Source: Acinetobacter modestus (GTDB lineage Bacteria > Pseudomonadota > Gammaproteobacteria > Pseudomonadales > Moraxellaceae). From it: a stretch of DNA of 64,000 nt. Positions 58,246 through 64,000 of the stretch are shown here, piece after piece. The number at the start of each line of letters is the position of its first letter. Position 1 is the stretch's first letter. The DNA is taken from the NCBI RefSeq assembly GCF_014636095.1, contig NZ_BMDV01000005.1, forward strand, positions 1-64,000, in the 5' to 3' direction. Made by a program: the position numbers and the translations under genes. The notes under the pieces are model-generated. The model was not told where the DNA came from. It worked only from the letters and a program-made list of their open reading frames with translations, and did not search any database.

Positions 58246-59730
58246 ATGGGCCGCGAAATTCTTACCGTTGCAGAAACGGTTAGTAATGAAAAAGGTGTTA
58301 GTCGTGAGGCGATCTTCCAAGCATTAGAGCAAGCACTTGTTGCAGCAACGAAGAAAAAGTTTTACGAAGGAACACATTCAGAAGAAGCACAGCTTCGTAT
58401 TGAGATTGATCGTAAAACAGGTGATTATCGCACCTTCCGTCAGTGGACAGTTGTGGCGGATGAAGATCATGAAATGCCAGCTTGCCAAGATGCAATCTCA
58501 GATGTTGATCCATCAAAATGGTCAATCGGTGATGTGCGTGAGCTAGAAGTTGAGTCAATTGAGTTTGGTCGTATTGCTGCTCAAATTGCGAAACAAGTCA
58601 TTGTACAAAAGATTCGTGAAGCTGAGCGTGCTTTGGTTGCAGATGCCTATGAATCTAAAGTGGGTGAGTTGATTTACGGCGAAGTCAAAAAACAAACCAA
58701 AGATGGTTTCATCATTGATCTAGGTGATAACGCTGAAGCTTACTTGGCGCGTGAAGAAACCATTCATAAAGAAATTTTGCGTCCTAAGCAACGTATAAAT
58801 GCCATTTTATACAGCGTAAACCGCGAAGGTCGTGGCGCACAATTATTATTGTCTCGTGCCCGTCCTGAGATGCTAATTGCATTGATGAAAAAAGAAATTC
58901 CAGAAATTTCTGAAGAAATCATTGAAATTAAAGCAGCTGCTCGTCAACCGGGTGTTCGTGCTAAAATTGCAGTGAAAACCAATGACCATCGTATTGACCC
59001 TGTAGGTGCATGTATTGGTATGCGTGGTACGCGTATTCAAGCAGTACAACAAGAGTTGAACGGTGAGCGTATTGATGTAGTAGTGTGGTCTGATGATCCA
59101 GCACAATATATTGCAAGCGCATTAGAGCCAGCTGATGTATCAGGTATTGTGCTAGATGAAGATGCACGCAGTGCAGATATTATCTTCGCAACCAATGATC
59201 AGTTAGCACGTGCAATTGGTTCGCAAGGGCAAAATGTTCGTTTAGCATCGGAATTGACGGGTTATAAACTCGACATGATGTTAGAAGAAGAGTATCGTGC
59301 TCGTCAGCAAAATGAAGCACAACAGTATTTAGATATGTTTGTTACACGTCTCGATATTGAAGAAGATTTAGCAATAGCATTGGTGGAAATGGGCTTTACT
59401 TCATTAGAAGAGATTGCTTATGTTCCAGCTGAAACATTTGATGAAATTGAACTAGATGCAGATTTAGTTGAATTGCTTCAAAGCCGTGCTAAAGAAGCTG
59501 CTTTAACTGATGCACTGAAACAGCAAGAAAATATTCAAGAGCCAAGCGCAGAACTTCTCGGTATGGATGGTATGACCACTGAGATTGCTTATGCATTGGC
59601 GGCGCGTGGTGTGATTACAATTGATGATTTGGCTGATCAAGCGACTGATGATATTTCAGATATCGAAGGTTTAGGTCATGACAAAGCAGGTCAATTGATC
59701 ATGAAAGCACGTGAATCATGGTTTAACTAG
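58246..59730 (+). CDS. nusA: Transcription termination/antitermination protein NusA
   Basis: NusA modulates pausing, termination and antitermination by RNA polymerase. The 494-aa protein has an N-terminal RNAP-binding domain, an S1 domain (GELIYGEVKKQTKDGFIIDLGDN, about 135-200), two KH domains (GACIGMRGTRIQAVQQEL; AIGSQGQNVRLASELTGY) and two C-terminal acidic AR2 repeats with helix-hairpin-helix-like motifs. This is the long gammaproteobacterial form. infB follows 10 bp later. Confidence 0.97.
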   Translation: MGREILTVAETVSNEKGVSREAIFQALEQALVAATKKKFYEGTHSEEAQLRIEIDRKTGDYRTFRQWTVVADEDHEMPACQDAISDVDPSKWSIGDVRELEVESIEFGRIAAQIAKQVIVQKIREAERALVADAYESKVGELIYGEVKKQTKDGFIIDLGDNAEAYLAREETIHKEILRPKQRINAILYSVNREGRGAQLLLSRARPEMLIALMKKEIPEISEEIIEIKAAARQPGVRAKIAVKTNDHRIDPVGACIGMRGTRIQAVQQELNGERIDVVVWSDDPAQYIASALEPADVSGIVLDEDARSADIIFATNDQLARAIGSQGQNVRLASELTGYKLDMMLEEEYRARQQNEAQQYLDMFVTRLDIEEDLAIALVEMGFTSLEEIAYVPAETFDEIELDADLVELLQSRAKEAALTDALKQQENIQEPSAELLGMDGMTTEIAYALAARGVITIDDLADQATDDISDIEGLGHDKAGQLIMKARESWFN

Positions 59731-59740
59731 GAGATAATAG

Positions 59741-62455
59741 ATGACGGACAAGTCGATTCAAGAGTTAGCGCTCAGCGTAGAACGTCCTGTAGAGAAACTC
59801 CTAGAGCAGGTTCGCGAAGCAGGTCTACCACAGCGTAAAGCAGATGACATTATTACCGCTGAACAGCAAGATACTTTGATCAATCACTTGAAAAAAGTAC
59901 ATGGTCAGGACAGTGGTAACACAGGAAAAATTGCGTTGAAACGTAAAACAACCAGTACTGCTAAAGTAACAAGTACTTCGGGTAAAGCAAAAAACATTAA
60001 TGTTGAAGTTCGCAAGAAACAAGTTTTTGCTAAACCGAATCCAGAATTACTTGCAGCAGAAGCGAAAGCACGTGCAGAAGCAGATGCTAAAGTACGCGCA
60101 GAGCAAAATGCACGTGATGTAGCTGTTCAAAATGCACGTGATGTAGCTGAACAAAAAGCCAATGCAACGTTAGAAGCAATGCGTGCAGCACATACTTCTG
60201 ATAATGCAGGTCAAACAACTGCGAAAGCAGCAGTTGTAGTGAAAAAGCGTAACAGCGATAAGATTTTGAAAGCGCCTGTTGTTCGCCCTACAGAAACACC
60301 TGAACAAAAGAAAGCACGTGAAGCACAAGCAGCACAGTTGAAAGCAACTGAAGAAGCAGTGCGTCGTAAGGCTGCTGAAGAAGCGCAACAGCGTACGCTT
60401 GAGCAAATGCGTAAAATGGCATCAAAATATTCGAGTGATGATGCGACTACAACCATTCGTGTAATTGATGATTCACCTTTAGCTGCTGGTCTTGTTGGAC
60501 AAGCATATGAAGATTCCTTTAATAAGGAAGACCGCGAAATTAAACGCGGTGGTGCGACAGCAAACCCACGCGCTGGTAAAAAAGGCGGTCGTGGTGGTGA
60601 TGCTCAGGCAGAGCAAAGCTTCAGCAAAAGCCATCATAAGCGTGGTTTAAAAACCAGCCAAGCGAATAAACATGGTTTTGAAAAACCTGTGAAGAAGCAA
60701 ATTTATGATGTTGAGATCGGCGAAAAAATTATTGTTGCTGATCTTGCGCAGAAAATGGCGGTTAAGGTTCGTGAAGTAATTAAAACACTTATGAAAATGG
60801 GTGAGCTTGTTACTCAAAACCAAGCGATTGATCAAGATACAGCAGTATTGGTAGTTGAAGAATTGGGTCACAATCCAGTTTTAGTTTCTGATACACAAGC
60901 AGAAGACAACTTATTAGTTGCAGCTGAAGAAGCGCGTGGTGAACAAACCACTCGTCCTCCAGTAGTAACAATCATGGGTCACGTTGACCATGGTAAGACA
61001 TCGTTACTTGATCGCATTCGTCGTTCTAAAGTGGCAGCAGGCGAAGCGGGTGGTATTACCCAGCATATCGGTGCATACCATGTTGAAACTGAGAAAGGCA
61101 TTATTACTTTCTTAGATACACCAGGACATGCTGCGTTTACATCGATGCGTGCACGTGGTGCGAAAGCAACGGATATCGTAGTTCTTGTTGTTGCAGCTGA
61201 TGATGGTGTAATGCCACAAACTGCTGAAGCAATTGACCATGCGCGTGCTGCGGGTACACCGATTATTGTTGCCATCAATAAGATGGATAAAGAATCTGCT
61301 GATGTCGATCGTGTATTAAATGAATTAGCACATAAAGAAATCGTGCCTGAAGAATGGGGTGGGGATACACCTATCGCTAAAGTTTCAGCACACTCTGGTG
61401 CGGGTATCGATGAGTTACTTGATCTCATCTTGATCCAAGCTGAATTGATGGAGCTTAAAGCTTCAGCAGAAGGCGCGGCACAAGGTGTAGTGATTGAAGC
61501 ACGTGTTGACAAAGGTCGCGGTGCAGTGACTTCTATTCTGGTACAAAACGGTACTTTGAATATTGGTGATTTGGTTCTTGCAGGTTCATCTTATGGTCGT
61601 GTACGTGCGATGGTTGATGAAAATGGTCAACGTATCACTTCAGCGGGTCCTTCAATTCCAGTTGAAATTTTAGGTTTACCTGATGCACCAATGGCTGGTG
61701 ATGAAGTTCTTGTCGTGAATGATGAGAAGAAAGCACGTGAAGTTGCAGATGCTCGTTCAGATCGTGAACGTCATAAACGTCTAGAGCGCGCAAGCGCAAT
61801 GCGTCTTGAAAACATCATGGCATCTATGGGTAAAAAAGATATTCCTTATGTGAATGTCGTACTCAAAACTGATGTGCGTGGTACTTTAGAGGCATTACAT
61901 GTTGCGCTTGATGAGCTTTCTACAGATGAAGTGAAAGTCCGTATTATCGGTTCCGGTGTTGGTGCGATCACTGAGTCAGATGTGACTTTAGCTGAATCTT
62001 CAGAAGCAGTATTGTTAGGGTTCAACGTCCGTGCAGATAACACTGCTCGTCAAAAATCTGATCAAGATGGCATCGATATTCGTTATTACAGCGTCATCTA
62101 TCATTTAATTGATGATGTAAAAGCTGCAATGAGCGGTAAGCTTGCACCTGAACATCGTGAAACGATCTTGGGTGTTGCAGAAGTACGTGAAGTCTTCCAC
62201 TCAAGTAAGTTTGGTGCAGCAGCTGGCTGTATGGTACTTGAAGGTACATTGCATCGTAATAAACCGATTCGCGTATTACGTGATGATGTGGTTGTATTCC
62301 AAGGCGAACTTGAATCTCTTCGTCGTTATAAAGAAGTTGTTGAAGAAGTTCGTGCTGGTATGGAATGTGGTCTTGCGGTCAAAGGCTATAAAGACATCAA
62401 AGTTAAAGACAAGATCGAAGTCTATGATGTTCAATTGATTAAACGGAGTCTTTAA
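59741..62455 (+). CDS. infB: Translation initiation factor IF-2
   Basis: This GTPase brings initiator tRNA to the 30S subunit. It is 904 aa. A long low-complexity, Ala/Lys/Glu-rich N-terminal region (about 55-240) precedes the G domain, with G1 GHVDHGKT (413-420), G3 DTPGH and G4 NKMD. Domains II-IV follow. A short second ribosome entry inside the N-terminal region may exist, as in E. coli, but is not evident. Its stop overlaps the rbfA start by one base. Confidence 0.97.
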   Translation: MTDKSIQELALSVERPVEKLLEQVREAGLPQRKADDIITAEQQDTLINHLKKVHGQDSGNTGKIALKRKTTSTAKVTSTSGKAKNINVEVRKKQVFAKPNPELLAAEAKARAEADAKVRAEQNARDVAVQNARDVAEQKANATLEAMRAAHTSDNAGQTTAKAAVVVKKRNSDKILKAPVVRPTETPEQKKAREAQAAQLKATEEAVRRKAAEEAQQRTLEQMRKMASKYSSDDATTTIRVIDDSPLAAGLVGQAYEDSFNKEDREIKRGGATANPRAGKKGGRGGDAQAEQSFSKSHHKRGLKTSQANKHGFEKPVKKQIYDVEIGEKIIVADLAQKMAVKVREVIKTLMKMGELVTQNQAIDQDTAVLVVEELGHNPVLVSDTQAEDNLLVAAEEARGEQTTRPPVVTIMGHVDHGKTSLLDRIRRSKVAAGEAGGITQHIGAYHVETEKGIITFLDTPGHAAFTSMRARGAKATDIVVLVVAADDGVMPQTAEAIDHARAAGTPIIVAINKMDKESADVDRVLNELAHKEIVPEEWGGDTPIAKVSAHSGAGIDELLDLILIQAELMELKASAEGAAQGVVIEARVDKGRGAVTSILVQNGTLNIGDLVLAGSSYGRVRAMVDENGQRITSAGPSIPVEILGLPDAPMAGDEVLVVNDEKKAREVADARSDRERHKRLERASAMRLENIMASMGKKDIPYVNVVLKTDVRGTLEALHVALDELSTDEVKVRIIGSGVGAITESDVTLAESSEAVLLGFNVRADNTARQKSDQDGIDIRYYSVIYHLIDDVKAAMSGKLAPEHRETILGVAEVREVFHSSKFGAAAGCMVLEGTLHRNKPIRVLRDDVVVFQGELESLRRYKEVVEEVRAGMECGLAVKGYKDIKVKDKIEVYDVQLIKRSL

Positions 62456-62856
62456 TGGCGGGTAGCCAACGCTTAAAGCGCATGGCGGATTCAGTACAAC
62501 GTGAGTTGTCTGAGCTGATCCGTCAAGAGCTTAAAGATCCTCGCTTAGGTGGTCTAGTGACCATCTCTGCGGTGAAAGTCAGTGCAGACATGGGTTATGC
62601 TGAAGTTTATGTCACTGTGATGGGACGTGAACTTGGTGATGAGCAAAGTGAAGTCGCAAATAAAGAAACTTTAGATGTATTGAATAAAGCTTCTGGTTTC
62701 TTGCGTCATGAATTGAGCCGTCGTATCAAGACACGTATTACGCCAAGATTGCGTTTCCATTACGATAAAACCAATGCTTATGGTAACTATATGTTTGGTC
62801 TGATCGCGGAAGCTGTGAAGGATCTGCCTGAACAAGGGCAAGACGATAAAGAATAA
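62455..62856 (+). CDS. rbfA: 30S ribosome-binding factor RbfA
   Basis: This 133-aa KH-fold protein is needed for 16S rRNA processing and cold adaptation. It contains RMADSVQRELSELIRQELKDPRLG and the KTRITPRLRFHYD segment conserved in the family. Overlap with infB by one base indicates coupled translation. A terminator follows 11 bp after the stop; truB and rpsO are not next to it here. Confidence 0.96.
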   Translation: MAGSQRLKRMADSVQRELSELIRQELKDPRLGGLVTISAVKVSADMGYAEVYVTVMGRELGDEQSEVANKETLDVLNKASGFLRHELSRRIKTRITPRLRFHYDKTNAYGNYMFGLIAEAVKDLPEQGQDDKE

Positions 62857-62867
62857 GTTTTAAAAGG

Positions 62868-62893
62868 AAGCCACCTTCGGGTGGCTTTCTTTT
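62868..62893 (+). terminator. rimP-nusA-infB-rbfA operon terminator
   Basis: AAGCCACC-TTCG-GGTGGCTT is followed by TCTTTT. It is a compact strong stem with a UUCG loop, 11 bp after rbfA. Confidence 0.92.
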
Positions 62894-63001
62894 GTGCTAT
62901 AGATCATTGTGATTGATATGATTTTTTCTATTAAAATTATATCTTTGAGCTAGTTAATTAGTTTAGGCTTTCTAAAAATTAAAAAATACATTGAACTCAA
63001 T

Positions 63002-63028
63002 AAAAAGACCAACTTAAAGTTGATCTTT
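63002..63028 (-). terminator. mnh operon terminator overlapping the mnhG stop
   Basis: On the minus strand AAAGATCAACT pairs with AGTTGGTCTTT (one T-G) and is followed by TTTATT. The stem includes the mnhG stop codon, a compact arrangement. Confidence 0.7.
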
Positions 63029-63394
63029 CTTTTCTGTATTACGACGATAACGTTGCCACGGTAGCGGACGATTTAAAGCTTCTGGAACATCACCACTGGT
63101 TGAACGCAAACGTAAATGAATTGCAGCTTGTGCCATCAAATTTGCAGATACTGGGGCAGTAATAAAGGCAAATAAAGTAATCAATAATTCAGCAAAACCG
63201 AAACGACCTTGAGTCGCTCCAAATATCATAGCCGCAATTAAAAAGCTCCCTAAGCCTAGCGTACTTGATTTAGTCGGTGCATGTAGGCGCATGAATAAGT
63301 CGGGTAGGCGAATCATTCCGATTGAACCTACGAGCATGAAAAATGCACCAAAGATCAAAAAGAACGAAATGATAATCTCAAAAATTATTTGCAT
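63014..63394 (-). CDS. mnhG: Na+/H+ antiporter subunit G (MnhG/MrpG-like)
   Basis: This is a 126-aa inner-membrane protein with three hydrophobic segments and the family stretch GSIGMIRLPDLFMRLHAPTK, which identifies MrpG/PhaG. The Mrp complex exchanges Na+ or K+ for protons and needs all its subunits. The ATG at 63394 has AAGGAG 7 bp upstream, better than the GTG at 63400. It follows mnhF by 11 bp. Confidence 0.93.
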   Translation of the reverse strand: MQIIFEIIISFFLIFGAFFMLVGSIGMIRLPDLFMRLHAPTKSSTLGLGSFLIAAMIFGATQGRFGFAELLITLFAFITAPVSANLMAQAAIHLRLRSTSGDVPEALNRPLPWQRYRRNTEKKDQL

Positions 63395-63405
63395 AACCAC
63401 TCTCC

Positions 63406-63681
63406 TTAATCAATCACATGTCCAGTGGTAAAATAGCGAGCCAGTGCAACAGTTGAAACGAAACCGAGCATCGCCACCAATAAAGCACCTTCAAATACAT
63501 TGGTACTTGCCCAATAGATACCTAACACCACAATCAAGCATGTTGCATTAAGAAAAAGAGTATCGAGTGCTAACAAGCGATCAACAACAGATGGCCCAAT
63601 GATCATGCGGATGAGACAAAGAAACATGGAGATCGTGATCGCCACTAAACTAATCGCAAGTGCATAAGGTAAAATGGTCAT
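63406..63681 (-). CDS. mnhF: Na+/H+ antiporter subunit F (MnhF/MrpF-like)
   Basis: This 91-aa protein has three transmembrane segments, with RMIIGPSVVDRLLALDTL as the MrpF signature. Its start overlaps the mnhE stop (ATGA), so it is translationally coupled. It is a subunit of the same Mrp-type antiporter as its neighbours. Confidence 0.93.
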   Translation of the reverse strand: MTILPYALAISLVAITISMFLCLIRMIIGPSVVDRLLALDTLFLNATCLIVVLGIYWASTNVFEGALLVAMLGFVSTVALARYFTTGHVID

Positions 63682-64000
63682 TTCGCTGCTCCTTCTGCAA
63701 TCTTTACATCAAAGATTTCGAGCAAAGGTAGCTCATAACGATTTTTGATGTCTTGAATATCTAATTCAGCATTATCGGTACTGAGTGCATGAACTAAAAT
63801 ATCTCCTCGCTCTTGATCAATCCCTGCGGATACTGTACCTGGTGTCGTTGTAATGATCATTGCGAGTAGAGTATTTACTTGCTCATGCTCAGTTTCTAAT
63901 GGCACGCGATACCATTTTGGATGCAACTCATCCATTGGTCCAAGCACCATTTTAGCTACACGAAAGTTTGAAATCACAATATCCCATAACACCACAAAAA
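63678..64000 (-). CDS. mnhE: Na+/H+ antiporter subunit E, partial (MnhE/MrpE-like)
   Basis: The 5' end lies beyond the window; about 107 codons are present. The segment LWDIVISNFRVAKMVLGP, followed by MIITTTPGTVSAGI and ERGDILVHALS, is characteristic of the C-terminal cytoplasmic part of MrpE. The in-frame GTG at 63995 is most likely an internal Val rather than the start, because the family extends some 50 residues further N-terminally. The larger subunits A, C and D are expected further upstream. Confidence 0.92.
   Translation of the reverse strand, partial: FVVLWDIVISNFRVAKMVLGPMDELHPKWYRVPLETEHEQVNTLLAMIITTTPGTVSAGIDQERGDILVHALSTDNAELDIQDIKNRYELPLLEIFDVKIAEGAAK

Overview
The window looks like the chromosome of an Acinetobacter species or a close Moraxellaceae relative. 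The evidence is the AT-rich sequence, the 1362-aa RpoB whose rifampicin-region residues fall at D525, H535 and S540 (the A. baumannii numbering), the 1397-aa RpoC, and several small secreted proteins of a type I associate with this genus. I see no insertion sequence, prophage, CRISPR array or recombinase. Most of the window is core genome. The less ordinary material is in the intergenic regions and in a run of uncharacterised envelope genes.

Layout. 1-12.5 kb is the classic tuf - tRNA-Trp - secE - nusG - rplKAJL - rpoBC cluster, with leader hairpins before rplK, rplJ and rpoB and a folded intergenic element between rpoB and rpoC. 12.5-29 kb is a mosaic of short envelope and stress genes: a secreted esterase, a glycine-zipper lipoprotein, a hotdog-fold protein, an alpha/beta hydrolase, an Na+/H+ antiporter-family transporter, an OmpW-type porin, HtpG behind a sigma-32-like promoter, two tandem paralogous putative beta-barrel proteins, an orphan two-gene unit, a FrnE-like thiol oxidoreductase, unknown lipoproteins and periplasmic proteins, and a PH-domain gene broken by a one-base frameshift. 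29-32.5 kb is the fadBA beta-oxidation operon. 33-41 kb holds a globin-coupled diguanylate cyclase, an LpxO-type lipid A hydroxylase, a lipoprotein, uvrC, a thioesterase, pgsA and a predicted propeller protein. 41-46 kb holds an IclR regulator divergent from a FUSC / DUF1656 / HlyD efflux unit (aaeBXA-like). 46-56 kb holds yqgE-ruvX, recN, ppnP, rlmB, an EamA exporter and pilB-pilC-pilD-coaE. 56-63 kb holds tpiA-secG, tRNA-Leu, two identical initiator tRNAs and rimP-nusA-infB-rbfA. The window ends inside an mnhEFG (Mrp antiporter) operon on the minus strand.

How the genes work together. Transcription and translation dominate both ends: RNA polymerase, L1/L10/L11/L12, NusG and NusA, IF-2, RbfA, RimP, initiator tRNA. 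SecE and SecG supply two of the three SecYEG subunits. pilB, pilC and pilD supply the motor, platform and prepilin peptidase of type IV pili. fadBA forms the two-subunit fatty-acid oxidation complex.

The most interesting unexplained signals are two candidate small RNAs on the minus strand. One, at about 24758-24857, has a perfect CRP/Vfr-type palindrome centred exactly 41.5 bp upstream of the predicted start, a well-placed -10 box and an intrinsic terminator. The other, at about 41042-41120, has its own 17-bp-spaced promoter, a stem-loop body and an intrinsic terminator. Both are predictions from sequence alone. I did not find a clear new multi-gene system.
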